Source: Carallia brachiata
Lineage: Eukaryota; Streptophyta; Magnoliopsida; Malpighiales; Rhizophoraceae
Assembly: GCA_021464245.1 (NCBI GenBank)
Contig: JADCRB010000104.1
Span: 930,001-994,000, forward strand
Direction: 5' to 3'
DNA length: 64,000 bases
Under the pieces are notes generated by a model. It made no database searches and was not told the DNA's origin. It was given only the letters and a program-made list of their open reading frames with translations. The translations under genes and the position numbers were made by a program. This document shows positions 10,932 through 23,692 of this stretch, in pieces. Positions within the stretch are counted from its first letter, which is position 1, and every line of letters starts with the position of its first letter.

Positions 10932-13900
10932 CATATCTATAATATATAATTTAGCTGCATATCCTATAATTTATTAAAGAAGAATTGAAGAATCGATCTT
11001 AAAAAGTTCAATCAAACTTAATCATGCAACTTTTGCTTTAATTATTAGCAACCTTGTTCCTCATTATCACTCGTGTTATCTTTTCTTCTTTTTTGTCTGT
11101 CAAAGAAGGTTCAATTCGGAGGAAAAGGGGGAGGGTGAAATGAGGGCATGAATTTGAATTTGTGTCGCTTCCTATGAATCAAACACTTCGTGCCACTCAG
11201 CTAAGTTAAAGTGTTATCTTTTTTTTTTTTTTTGTTTCTTTTAACTACAAATTATTATTTTTATATTTTTTTGTTCTTTCGTATAAAAATTTAAAATGTT
11301 TTTAAGAGTCCAATCATTTCAATCAATGCTCTTGATTTTTTAAAAAATATCGAACCTTAATCCTCGTCCTTTAGATTTACTGGACCCAAAACCACAGGCA
11401 GACCTAGAGAGGATGCATAAACATTGAACAAAGAAGTCAAAAAACAAAAAAAGACTGAAAATGCGTAATAAAGAAAGAGTTTTCATGTTAACAGACAAAA
11501 TATTCATCACGAAACTAGGTCTTAATAAGCGCATGGCTGGGACCCCAATACCCCATATGTTGTTGAAACTTTGGATCGCACAAGTCATATTTAACTTTTC
11601 TTAAAAGCATTGGGGATATTTTTTTTGACAAGGTAAACGTATTTTATCATAAAATTCAATTATTAGCAATTTAGAAGTAGTGCCTTCTGACACCTAACAG
11701 CGGAACTGTGCGTGCGCAGGTGTCGGTTTATGACTCGTCAACACTGAAGTCAGTTTGGAAGAATTACGTTCGAGTCTAACAGTACTCAGGTAATATCTAT
11801 CTATTTATAAGAAAGGTTGAACGAGAACAATAACGGTAACTCTGATTTCAATCCACACATACTATGATTCAGATATGGACAATATTTTTTTTTTGTTAAA
11901 AAAACAATTTAATTTTGTACTTTAAGAATCTCTCTCTCTCTCAATATATATAGTCATTATCTTATACTTTGGTTACTTTGTCTTCATATGCTTTTGCTGT
12001 GCTTGCCATTATCTTACACTTTGGTACTTTGTCTTCGTATGCTTTTGCTTTGCTTGCCACTATCTTACACTCTCCTCCGCATTCTACTTTATTTCAATGA
12101 GTATTAATTTTGTTGTCCTTCCAATAATTCTCAATAGTTAGAATTTAAATTTTATTTTAAAGGTCTTAATTTTTAATTTTATGAAATGATTATATGACAT
12201 TTATGGGACAATAGAACTATTTATGGGACAAACAAATTATCTATTGTATAGTTTACGATCTAATAAATTTTTTAATAAAAAAAATTTCAAGCTTGGTGTC
12301 AATTATTACGCTTTGCGAAAAAAATAAATAAATAAAAAAGATCATGCCTAAAAATTGTTTCAAGAATGGGCCTTCTGGCTGGATGTAACACTTTGGACAT
12401 TTACATGAAATTTGGGCCTACTCCTGAAGGCCGAGAAGTATATATTTTGATGAAGAACTGACCCACTAGAGTCTGAGCCACAACCAAATCCAAGGCTCAC
12501 CCAACAGATCTAACCATAACACCTTGCAAGCTCGAGGTCGGTGATCCTCCTTCTTCGTCCGCCCAACCCTGTTAGGGCGGCCTGCTTCACAACGGGCTTC
12601 CTAGGTCGTGCAAGACCCACTCCACGTGGTCTTGGTTTAATCGTTTAAAACTTACTTACCATCACCTTTTAGAGGCCTATGTAAATGACTTATTTGAGCC
12701 GATTTCTCAATTAAGTTCTCTTTTCCCTAAATTTCAGTCCTTACTGCTCTTCTTTTCTTGAATCTGTATTGTAAGGAATAAGTTGGATCCGTTTGACTTT
12801 AGACTTTAGAATTCATCTCTTTTTATGTCTACTACTATATAAATTTATCTTAAATTTATGTACATCATAGTCTCACAGACTTATTAAGTCATACGTTAAT
12901 ACCTTTTTACAGATTCCATAAATAGGAACATCTTTATTCTCCTATAAGGATTGATCTCCTAAGTCATATATATATATCATAGACATCACTCTCTCCAGTC
13001 CCTCACTCTCTAAATTCTTAGTATTAATTTAGACATCAAAGTGCTAACGCCGAAAAAACTTCTGATTCTCTATAATCGTATCTTGTTTTATATGTGTTGG
13101 ATCTCGATCAAGCATTCTCAACCTGTTACCTCCATCTAAGCCGAGTCTGGTACCCTTCAATGGTAATTTTCTTTGTCACTGCACATTAACTTAACCATCT
13201 GAAGTGTTAACGTCGAGTATTACTTCTGGGCTGGTGCGTGGTGGCATCGCAAAACAAAGTGGGAAATGAGTATATCAGTAGAAGCATTACTCGTACGGAT
13301 GATGGTCTCTTGCAACATAAGTAACTTCTAGGAAATAAACCTTCTTGCAATCAAAACTTTCGTAACTATCAGTAAAAGCACTACTCGTATGTCTTCTAAT
13401 GGACCAACAACAATTATAGAGCCTTAATTATAAATTTAAAGGAGTTGGCTTGGTTACTTGGTTATATATATATGCTTGTCATTCCGTTCTATTGTACCAA
13501 GTTTGAAGTGAGATCTAGTTATTATGATTCTGCCTGTGTTGTACCTTGTGTTGAATAGCACTAGCAAGAAACCAGCCAAACTCTAATATCATGAATCCTG
13601 ATAGATCAAAAAGAGAAGAAAAAAAAAAAAACAAACGGATGGGAAGGGGCAGAATTCGGATTCACTTTTTCAGGAAATAATATTATATTGGGTGGTTCTT
13701 GGTGGGGGTCAGTTTTGTTTTGCAAGCTTGACTTGGTTTCAAGCAAGATTTGCTTCCTTCCAAGCCCATCTTTTGACTGGAAGATGTCCTATTCATCCAA
13801 TAGGCTCAAATCTCCAGTGGGATAAGATTGATCTAGAAAGATAGGCAGCCATGAATGGTCCTGTAGCTAGTCTAGATTCAGGCTGTATATTATGACCGAA

Positions 13901-14335
13901 TCATATCATAATCACATCATTGATTACGTATAATCTCATTAATATGATTTGGTCAATTTTTCGTAATTAGCCTTCATTAATTTCTGTACAGTTTCCTGTA
14001 TAAATACCTGTGACCTCTACAAGTTCAACATACTGAAATCATTCATATTCTCTCAATTCTCTCTTAGCTTTATCATGATCAACACAGGGTTGAAAGAATG
14101 AAAAGAAAACTGCCTCTACACCACATTGACATTGTTAACATTGACATTGTTAACTAGCAGGCAGGTTTAAAGAAAAGAAAAGGTAAAAGATACATGAAAA
14201 ATGAATATAATTGACAGAAGCCAAGAATTTGTGACAGTTGTATACACCACTAAATCAACATTACAGGTTTTTATTACATTGGGTAAAAAATAAAAAAAAT
14301 AAAAAAAAGAAAAAAAAGAAAAACAAAACAATTAC
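9077..14335. other. 5-kb AT-rich spacer between WAP and AGD12-like gene
   Basis: The first kilobase is the probable 5' UTR intron and leader of WAP, with a purine/pyrimidine-rich leader near 10.1-10.2 kb. Beyond it I see no gene. There is a TA microsatellite at about 10900-10929, a CT run near 11930 and poly-T at 11219-11235. A stretch at about 12360-13200 has higher complexity, a GC-rich patch near 12540-12620 and short direct repeats; it may be an LTR or MITE relic, but I could not fix its ends. Confidence 0.5.
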
Positions 14336-17300
14336 CTATTGATCAAGAGGCATCCACTCTAGCTCCAGTTCTAGTTCCCCAGATTCAACATTCTGGAGCT
14401 TGAGTAAGATCTCCTGTTTCACCTTTCCATCAACAATGTTGATGGTGCTATCGTCTATAAGGGCATTGTCATCCGATTTCAGCCATTTTCCTATCTGCAT
14501 ATTTCCAAACATTTCTGGATCTCCGTATGCCATAGCTGATGTTATCAAAGGTTGGATATCAATCTCGGCTTCTCCCATTATGTCATCAGCTGAGAAAGTG
14601 TCATGATCATAAACTTTCTGCGATAAGCAGGGTGGCCAGATTAGATAAATTAGAACACTGGAATTCAGCCCACTTATTATAGAAGAAGAACTTCAGTGAT
14701 TGATGAAACAGGATGAAAGACATCAGGAGTGATGGCAAAGTTCAAGAAGGTTACTGAACTTGGTGACAATGATAACACTTGCATTAGTCCAATTTCACAA
14801 GTTTCAAGCTTTCAATGCGAATAAATGTACTCTCACTTGATACACAACAATGAAGCTGCACATACGGATGGCAATTGGAGAGAAACAAACATGAAGTTGA
14901 AAACATAGTGCATGCTCTTGGTAAAAATGTTATCAGTGGCTCTGACTCCACAAAGTCAGTCATATTTGCTACATAACCCCTCAAGGATTATGATTTTTCA
15001 TTTAGAACAGCCATTCGTAACAGAAATAATTCTTACGAGTAAAGGAAATAATTCATAGCTTCGAAGGATGTTTTCTCGCTTCAATAAATGTTTCTATTGA
15101 GATTGAAGACACTGACATTATAACAGTTCAGTGCTTGAATGCCTTAAAAAATTAAACTAATGTAAAAAATCATAACCTCAGCCAGCCATCACATTTATAT
15201 CAAGGATATCTGTGGTATGCAAAGCCCTCAATCACATCTAAACTGACAACTACTAACAGTCTCTGACTTCCCCCCCCCCCCCCCAATCCCCAGCATTTCT
15301 ACTGCCACAGAAGTGGGAATCTTGGTGAGGTTACAAATCACTTATCACCTGTCCAAGTAAACCCTTCAACCACTATGCTACAATGGTTCATGAACCACCA
15401 TTTTGTGGAGTTCTTTCCAGCTCAGTCAGTCAGCTCATACTCAATTGTACTAACTTCAGCCTATTGAATTAGTAAGTATTCAATGATTCTCAAAGTTCTC
15501 TTCTAGCCCGTCAAGTTGCAAGGTAACGGTGAGAAGTACAAGACACGGGTATTTTGATAATTTTCACAGTTACGCTCGTTGATAACTGGTTGCAAAACAA
15601 AAGAAGATAATCACAATAAGTCACGTGATAAATTGGATAAGCAAGCTTACCAACTTTACAGGTCCAAAATCTTGTGGAACAGACAGCATAAGCTCCTCAT
15701 TCCAGACTGGATTCAAGTTGCTCTTTACTACAGTTGTCTGAACAGTCTAAGAACACAAAACCCAGTTTTCTTATTAGTAGACACCCACATTAATATCGAG
15801 TAGTAATCTCCTTCACATGGTTTATGTTAGGGTAATTTTCAACGGCAAGATGCATGTTCCTTTACTTCTTATAAAGTCAAGCCTTGTTTGAGATCTGGCT
15901 GTTCATTCAACCAGCTAGACGGAGTCAACCATCAAAAAAGTTGTCATTAAAAGACCATTAATGAAAAAGAAAAGCACAGTATAACAAGATCCAAAACTTG
16001 TTGCCTTTACAAGTGGAACTAATTGCATCATCCTCAACCAAACCAAGAATTTTAGAACAAAAATGGATGAATTAAAGGAAAAGAAAACAAGGCTGATCAA
16101 CCTGTTTCCCAAGAGTGAGGACCACATAAGGATCACTTGACATCATATCTCTGACTGCTAAATTTGTGCCTTTCTTAACGCTAACCTTCAGCAATCCAAT
16201 AAATTCTATCATACCTTCCTGTCACAACTTGAAGAGTCAGATGGAATGAAGTTATCCACATAATCATGCTAGCAAATTATTACCAGAATGCCTAAAATTA
16301 TGCCCGTGTTCCTTTTTTCAACAACATACAAGTTATAGTGCAAAAAATAAAACCCGACAAATATCTTATTAACGAGCAACGGTATAAAGCATAACATTCA
16401 TGGACAAGTTTATCCATTAACAAAACTAGCAATTTTAAGACTAATCAAAGCATAAAGTAGAAATAAACAAATAAAATAATGTAAAACAAATTACCGATTT
16501 CTGTGATGTGTTTGAAACTCGAAAGCTATCCAAAATCGTTTTAGAGAATTGTGACTGGAGAGATCCATTAGAAGATTTTCCTGATGTAATCCGCAAACTA
16601 GGTTTCAAAAATTCTTGTAGCTCATACTTAGACCTAGATGAAAATGGTAAAAAAATAAAATTATTAGCCATTCCAACACTGAAATGTATGACTAGTCGGC
16701 AACTTGCTCGGAGCACCTACGTAAGGCCCAAATTGCAGGTGAAGAAGGATCATGACTCTAACTGACCATACACATGATTACAAAAGCAAAAAGTAAATGT
16801 GAAACATTTGATCAACTGCAGGGTGAATTCAACAGATTGCTCCTCTGTATATAAGTTCACAACCAACGCCTTTCAAACCTGATGAATCTCATACGCTCAT
16901 CGTGACTGGCATCAGGTCCTGGCTTTGAAAATCCTTCAGGAATAAAGGCCTCATAGATTGCATTAGCAGAAGAGTTACCTCCAACTTCAATAATGGCGTC
17001 AACTTCATCATCAGACCAGTCATCCAATGCCACAGATAAAACCTTTAAAGTAAAAGTAAATGTTATTACAAGCAAACAATCACAGGCTCAAAAATGCAAG
17101 ATAAGCTAAAAGCACAATAAAGGCATTGAAAACATTCATTCTTTGAACCATCAACTATCTCTGTTAAATGTATGGAGGCATAGTCAAATAAATGGATGCT
17201 CATGCACAGTTCTATACCTTTACAGCTAAGCACCTTCAAGGTAAGGCTTTTTACCATTGATTCAGACAATGTAGTACTCCCCCAATACCAGCCCCCCCCC

Positions 17301-18392
17301 CCCCCGGACAATTTCCGCCATCCACCGCAACAGATGCCAACTTAAAATCTCAAGTGAAGCAAAGCATTAGTGGCCAGGAACAATTGTTCTACCAATTTAT
17401 ATTTGATACCTCCTAGTGTAATTGTTGACATGTGCAGTACATGAAAATATCAGCTACAGGTCATTTTCCTAATTTGTTTTCATTCTTCCCCGAAGGAACA
17501 AAACACCAAAGTCACATGCAATGGACTTAAGAGCAACCTGGGATCATTTACCTTTGAGATATGTGTACCAAGGCTTCTGTGCACACCACAACACTTTAGA
17601 CAAATGAAGACTCCAATATTTGCTGACCTGAAAATATGGTCATCAACCAGTTCCTTAATAACTTTCCGGGTATTTAACAGTGTAACATATTACATATATA
17701 CATTTTTATCTTTATCGTTTATGTTTGTTTGATATATTATGTGCTTGCTTTTTCAGATCATATGCAAAATAGATAGCCAATTGTCAGTCAGAATGTGCAT
17801 TAAAGGAGCTCATGAATGAGTTTACAAAATTTGAATTTTCATTGTACCAAATATTCATGACATGGACAGGGTAAGTTGTACTTACGCCCATTTAGGATCG
17901 GGAGCACCACAATCAGCACAATTGCGATTATCACTTTGGAGCAATAATTCTTTTAATCTCCCTTTAGCTGGACCAGAATATTAACAAATTCCAATCGTCA
18001 ATAATTATGGCATCTGCACAGCACTAAAATCACAGATACAGTATAAAGGGTGGTTTGGGGGCATGGACAATGGTGATGTGTTTTACTCGCCTCTGTAGCA
18101 AAACATTGCTTGTATACATATGCCATGTATAGTCATAGAATGAACAGAAGATGCACTATACAAGTCATCAACAACAAAGTAATTGTGGATCCAAAAATGA
18201 AAAATCCAAGAACCTCAGTTCCAATGAGAAAAACAAGAAGCAATGTGACTTTAAAATGAAAATTTTAATGGAGTTTCATTATAGTCAGTTTTTGGCTCAT
18301 GGCAAGTTCTTGAATCTATCATATAATCAAAACTTGAAACATAGCAGAATCATACCCGACCCAGTCGTCTTGAGTCTCGGCAAACGGCTCAT
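14336..18392 (-). CDS. AGD12: ARF GTPase-activating protein with C2 domain (AGD12/13 type)
   Basis: Eight coding exons join in phase: 18392-18356, 17967-17886, 17627-17552, 17042-16879, 16633-16495, 16218-16102, 15737-15651 and 14617-14336 (984 nt, 327 aa). Residues about 25-55 hold the ArfGAP zinc finger, C-x2-C-x16-C-x2-C ([12 protein letters not shown] ... CLKC). The catalytic arginine follows in GVHRSLG. From residue about 167 a C2 domain runs to the end ([31 protein letters not shown]). Such proteins stimulate GTP hydrolysis on ARF in vesicle traffic, with the C2 domain giving Ca2+-dependent phospholipid binding. The ATG at 18392 was chosen because only this frame joins exon 2 in phase (one leftover base, G|CT). 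An upstream ATG at 18417 opens an overlapping frame. AGD12 and AGD13 cannot be told apart here. Confidence 0.92.
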
Positions 18393-18417
18393 CGCTTTGC
18401 TGATGGCCAAAAATCAT
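17964..18417 (-). promoter_or_regulatory. Overlapping upstream ORF in the AGD12-like leader (spliced)
   Basis: An ATG at 18417 lies 25 nt upstream of the main start, in another frame. It reads [20 protein letters not shown] plus one more residue and meets TAA (17966-17964) just past the exon 1/2 junction, so it is a 21-codon uORF covering the main start. It has T at -3 while the main ATG has G, so leaky scanning is plausible. Its acid-rich peptide is an artefact of the other frame and need not have a function. Confidence 0.55.
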
Positions 18418-19300
18418 CCAACAAAAGCTGTCCCCTACCAGATTGTCTGCACAAATTACATAAAGACATAAAATTTTCATCTAAATTCTTGGGAACTGAA
18501 GCTTTTTGAGAGAAGCCACCATATTTACTTTCTCAAAATCACCAAAGCCTATAATGAACATGAACTGGACATGTTGTATATTTCCTGAACTGGGGATAAT
18601 CTATTACAAGATATCAAGCCAAAAAAGAGAACAAAAGAAAAGAAAACTGTGATTCTTAACAGAAAATAAACCAGTGGGTATAATAGAGCATCAGATGCAA
18701 CTGAACCAGATCCTTAATCTTGGCTCCATCCAGCAGGAACCCAAAAGAGGGGACATCAAAAAGAACAACTCAAAAGAAAAAAATTTTTAAAAAAAAAAGC
18801 CAAGTTCTTTTTTTTTTATCCTTTCTCTAGCACCCCCTAAAAGGCTAAAACAATAGAGAGAAACAAAAAGAGGAAAAGAATCAAGATTTCTGGACTCAAA
18901 ACCAAATTAAATCTAAATCAATAAATGATACATGATCATTCATATGAAATCATAGCTAAGGTTATAGCCAAAAAAACAGGCAATGGAGGATTTGAAGCAT
19001 TTACATTATTATATGATGGCACATATCATTAGATGCTAAGAACAATTGGGATGGCAGGAAAATTGGCAAAAAAACACAAAATGTAAAGATGTCCAAAGAA
19101 TTCAATTAAACAGAGAAAATGAGAACTGGGGGATGGAGCCGAGAAAGAAATAGCATTCACCAGTAAATTTGTTCAAGGGATTGAAATCCTTTGCCTTTTT
19201 TTCAGAGAAAGAGAGAGAGAGTGTGAGAGAGGCTATTGATTCCCCAGATAATAAGAAGAGAAAAAGGAAAAGGTTAGAGAGAGGCAATGTGAATTATATG
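18393..19300 (-). other. 5' UTR exons and intron of the AGD12-like gene
   Basis: An acceptor (TTTGTGCAG) before 18446 and a donor (ACTG/GTGAAT) after 19161 suggest a non-coding first exon at about 19161-19300 and a 5' UTR intron. The putative first exon is rich in CT, typical of plant leaders. Its outer end is not defined by the sequence. Confidence 0.5.
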
Positions 19301-19366
19301 TGAAATGAAAATCTTTAACTTGTATTTATCCTCTTATAATTGGATGATATGAATTATTTGTAATAA

Positions 19367-19514
19367 AGAGACTTGTGGGTTATGGGAATAGTCAGAAGAG
19401 AGAGTGACTCCAGTAACAAGCTTTGTTTTGGGTTAATTGGAGAGACTTGTGGGTTATGGGAATAGTCAGAAGAGAGAATGATTCAAGTGACAAGCTTTGT
19501 TTTGGGTTCATTGG
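19367..19514. repeat. 74-bp direct tandem repeat in the AGD12-like promoter
   Basis: The unit beginning AGAGACTTGTGGGTTATGGG occurs at 19367 and again at 19441, with a few substitutions. It lies just upstream of the likely transcription start, so any binding sites in it are doubled. Confidence 0.93.
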
Positions 19515-20835
19515 TTTTTAACCTATATGAGATCTTCAAACATGAATTATGCCATCCACTTGATGCAACTTATATACTTAAACTACACTATTATCATCTG
19601 TATTTATGCTGCACTATTACTACTTGAAATGACAGTTTAATAGTAATTTGGCGTGTCTCCTCCACTTATAATCTGAATTTAAGTCCTAATGACTGCGTTT
19701 GGAGGCAATGCCTCTTTTGACTATCAAGTTGTACAGTACTCACATAACATTAGTTTTAAACTCGGTAATCGCCATAATCAGTTTGAGAAAAGTTCCCTCG
19801 AATTTATTAATATTCAGATAATGGATACCTTCCTGTGTATTTGAGTTAAATAAGATATAAATATAGTGATTATTTCAATTTCAACTCAAATATAGTCGCA
19901 ATGAATATTTCACCAATGTCCGAAAAAAAAAATTACCTTTATTTGCATGTTTTGTCTTTTGATAAGTCAGTGTAGTTAATAATGAGATAATAATAATAAT
20001 AATAATAATAATGTAATATAAATACGTACGCAACAGATTGACTGCGTCTCGTCTCTAGAAAGAAACTTTTCATGAAATGAAATGCATCCTCTCGCCGTCC
20101 TGCCGTTGGAAGGTATCATACATTTACCATAAAGTTGAAAGCTAGTAGCTTTGTTTTTTCCGTCAAAAAAAAAAGAAGCTTTGCTTTTGATTCCTCCTCA
20201 TATTATTGTTTGTATATTCTTCTGGAACAAGTTTATATTAATATATTTAGTAAAATACTGAGGAGGCATAAAATTAATTTAATTATGTTTAATAATTTAT
20301 TTTTTAAAAATTTAACATATTTTTTATAATTTAATATTTAAATTATTATATATTTACTGTATATTTATAATTATCAGTCAAAAAAAAAAACCTGTTTCTT
20401 CTTTTGGAGAAAAAAAAACAACCCATGACTGTCCCATTTGACCAAAAACTACGCGCAAAAGGTAATTCCGATGTGACAAATGCCATTGGTCTTGGTCGCT
20501 AAGATTCCTTGTAATGGCAGAAGCAGGTAAAGACATCATTTGAGTTGAACCTGGAGAGGCTGTCTGGTTTCCCACATTGTTGTCCGGACTCGACTTATCA
20601 AAGTAGTCACCAGACTCACCACGTTGTACCCACCGCATGTCTTTCGTTACATTGTCAAGAAATAATAAATTATTGAACTCAATACAATATGATTAATGAA
20701 ATAATAAATTTTCAATTTTTTTTTCATTAACTCATCTCCTATATTATTATAATAATATCCACATAAACACTAAGGTCTCCCGTAATCCAAGTAAGATACA
20801 TTTTCTCTTGATTTACTCTCTGAGATAGTCTATTA

Positions 20836-21305
20836 CAAGGTTGTAAAAATTAAATTAATAATTGAGTCGAAAATATTAGTGGGTCAAAATTCAATTAGTT
20901 GAATCAGTCAAATCGATATTTGAACTAGTATTTAATAATATATATATCTATAAAAATAATTAAAATAATAATAATTATAGATAATGATTAAATATTAATT
21001 TTTCTAATTTTGAGGATTAAATTGAAATTTTTAATCAGATTTAGAATTAAATTGAACTTTTAAATTAAGTTTAGTGCTTAAATTATAATTTAAATAACAT
21101 TTACAATCAAATTATAATTTATGAATTTTTCAGTTTTATTAAATTGGTCCAACCAGATTGATTTTCACCAATTTTTATCGATTTTAACTGATTTTTACTG
21201 GTCCGAGTCATTATTTAAAATTTACATAAATCAAACTAAACTCCGACTGGTCATCGGTTGAATCGACCCAACCAACCGGTTCGGTTTAATTTTTTAAACA
21301 TTGCT
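20836..21305. mobile_element. MITE-like non-autonomous DNA transposon relic
   Basis: The right end (about 21240-21300), read on the minus strand, begins with TTTAAAAAATTAAACCGAAC and continues with CCGGTTGG-type repeats. The left end (from about 20840) carries a diverged version of the same TAAAAATTAAA...GAGTCGA sequence. Terminal inverted repeats and internal TTTAGATTTA-type low complexity are typical of old plant MITEs. The ends and the target duplication are not sharp, so the superfamily is open. Confidence 0.4.
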
Positions 21306-22502
21306 CCATTGACACCATCTACTAAAGTATTGTTAAAGTCGGAGCATTCGCTCGACCCTTATATAACCCTTTTATTTAGATCATAATTATAAAAATCAGA
21401 CTTTTTGTTTTTTTGACTGGAAAATCAGACTAATTCGATGATAGGAAAACAATTATATTTTAAAAAGATAACTGATATTTTATATTATATAAAATAAATA
21501 AAAAAATAATGACTAATATTTAAATATATATATCCATGATTATTATTAATAAAATAATATAATTATAGACAATTTTTTGACAAAAATAAGAAAAAAATAT
21601 TTACCATTGATCAGCTGATTTACGGACCTGACGGAAAGTTTTTTGGTTTTGTGAACACCCGTGTTGGGACTAACAATTCACAATCAACAACTAAAATTTG
21701 CCAACAACATCTACATGTGCACTCATAAAATGTTGTGTTGTGTTAATTGGTGACGAAATAGTCAAATTTAGATTGATGATCAAAAAAAGAATATAGATAG
21801 ATTGCAGTCTTCACAACTCAAACTAAAAACAAAAATTTAAGCATCTTAATTACATACTTTGGTCCCATTAAATATGCTGCTCACAATGTCTATGCCAATG
21901 TTTTGATTAAATAGAAGGAATTGATCTATAACAAGGCATTTTCTGTTTGAATATCCAATGTAGGACGTCGCCAAAACAATGTCCTCGCCTCGCCGAGTAA
22001 GGCATGTTAACAGTAGTGTGACACGTACTAGACACCACTGTATTTTTTAAACGCGTTTGCTATACAAACTGAATGATATAATATAAAATGATATAAATTA
22101 ACATAATATATGATAAGTTAAACTATTAACGTATACTTTATTTAAATAGTATTAAATAATGTAAAATAATTATTTTATTTTATATTTGAGAAGATATGAG
22201 ATAAAATAATATTATAAATAAAAATAATTTTCTTATTTTACAAATAATTAATTTATATTTACTATTATTTTTATATTTTTAATTAAAATTAAACAATAAA
22301 ATAAATATTTATTTTATATGTTATTGTAATTTTATTAATTTTTTAATTTATATAAATTTAGAATGTCAAAAATAGAAAGGATTAGAAACTTTTTTCAGAA
22401 ATTATAATTATCGAGTTTTTATTTTTTTAAAAATTATTTTAAATAAATAGTATAATAAAGAGTTGAAGCAAGCGTCAATGTTTATGTGGATATTGACGAG
22501 TT

Positions 22503-22755
22503 TGGGGCGTCGTATTGAGCTTCGTCGGCGCGGAAGGAGGCGTTCCCGGCGTTGGAAAACGGCAAAGGGAATTATCGGATCTTTTTACATCTAGGGCGAC
22601 TCCGGCGGAATTCCGACGCCTGACAACTGGATTTGGACTGGTGGAAGTCCGGCGGTTCTGGGGACGGCCTCCGATGACTAAGACGGCGACGGTCGGCGGC
22701 GGGTGGGGCGGCGTGTGCGATGACTCTGCCGGTCGCCGGCGTTACCAGTAACCGG
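22503..22755. other. GC-rich island inside AT-rich DNA
   Basis: About 250 bp with many CGG/GGC triplets stand between stretches with very little G or C. A 78-codon plus-strand frame runs through it (22515-22751), but I do not recognise the product. The flanks at about 22050 and 22990 are roughly inverted versions of each other (ATGATATAAATTAACATAAT against a similar minus-strand string). It could be host DNA captured by a terminal-inverted-repeat element. Confidence 0.4.
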
Positions 22756-23205
22756 ATTGTGTTATATTGTGAGGATATTTTAGTATATTAAAAATTATTA
22801 ATATTAACTTATGAGACGAGATAAATTAATTTATAAATATAAAAATAATAATAATATTTTATATTTATATGACAATAATTTTATATTAATTTATTTTTAT
22901 TGACAACTAAATATAAATTAAAATAAATAATAAATTTTTAATTTATATTATTTTATCATAAATTATGAAATAAACGAACCCTACACTTTAAAGACTTAAA
23001 AGTATAAAAAAATTTTAAAATAATTAATTGAGACATTCTCTCAATATCTCTTTATTTTATATTTCAATTTTAACAGTTTTATTTTTCTTTTATGAAGTTT
23101 CAGTCTCCCTTATAAAAAGAGAAAAAAAAAAAAAACAATGAGAAAGCATTTAGATATATAAATTTTGGACTAACAGACACTTGAAATGTAAGAATGTAAG
23201 AAGTA

Positions 23206-23427
23206 TCATGCACGGGAACACTTTTTACAAGTTGGATTATGAGGCGGGCCTTTGAAGCATAGAAATGGTGGACAATAACAGTACATCTTGAATGGGATTT
23301 GATTGTTGGACATTACATCAACAAACGTGGTTGACATGGCGCCTGAATTACTGTAAAAGATCAACAACCAGGCCCACCTGCAGACTTCATTTCTTTTAGC
23401 CATAACCATCAGGCCATGGAAATTCAA
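23206..23427 (-). other. Small cysteine-rich ORF, unrecognised
   Basis: This 73-codon frame ends with a cysteine cluster, CYCPPFLCFKGPPHNPTCKKC, spaced C-x-C-x4-C-x9-C-x2-C. The N-terminal part has a short hydrophobic run (AWLLIFY) but no convincing signal peptide. No splice partner was found. It may be chance, or the last exon of a decayed small secreted protein. Confidence 0.25.
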
Positions 23428-23528
23428 GGATCTTTATCCCTGCTAACTATGAAGAACTGATATACGTCAATTGATGAGGAAGGAACAAAAAAAAAAAAAA
23501 ACATATTAGTTACAGAATTTTCTCCATT

Positions 23529-23692
23529 TTACTTTCCGGTCTCAGCTGTTGTTTCTGGAAATCGATCAAGCACAAAAGACCAGGCTGTTGTTTTTTCATC
23601 CAACGATATTGTAAGTAGGTCGGAGTTTGATCCTCCAACTTCAACCAGCCCCATAAAACTTTGAAGGAAGAATCCATGCCTGAGCTCCCAAA
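23529..23692 (-). pseudogene. Coding-like orphan exon, unrecognised
   Basis: After a good acceptor (CTCCAG before 23692), one minus-strand frame reads WELRHGFFLQSFMGLVEVGG and continues for about 30 more residues, including FVLDRFPETTAETGK, to a TAA at 23531-23529. Amino-acid use looks like real protein. It sits about 350 bp downstream of the FNR stop, in the same direction. I do not recognise the family. It may be the last exon of a lost gene or part of the FNR 3' UTR that looks coding. Confidence 0.35.

Larger units (their letters stand above)
19515..23190. other. AT-rich spacer with MITE-like relics
   Basis: No gene is supported. The stretch includes an ATA microsatellite near 19980-20015, the MITE-like relic at 20836-21305 and the GC-rich island at 22503-22755 listed separately. 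Elsewhere it is low-complexity A/T sequence without splice structure. Confidence 0.55.

Noticed and set aside
12360..13200. Possible solo LTR
   Set aside because: Complexity is higher than in the flanks, but I found no TG...CA ends, target duplication or second copy.
19102..19287. 61-codon minus-strand ORF near the AGD12-like promoter
   Set aside because: It coincides with the pyrimidine-rich first leader exon and is cut by the donor at 19161; the Ser/Leu/Phe-rich peptide reflects CT-rich DNA.
20378..20638. 86-codon minus-strand ORF
   Set aside because: Composition looks partly protein-like, but there is no recognisable motif, no promoter and no splice partner. It is left out as unsupported.
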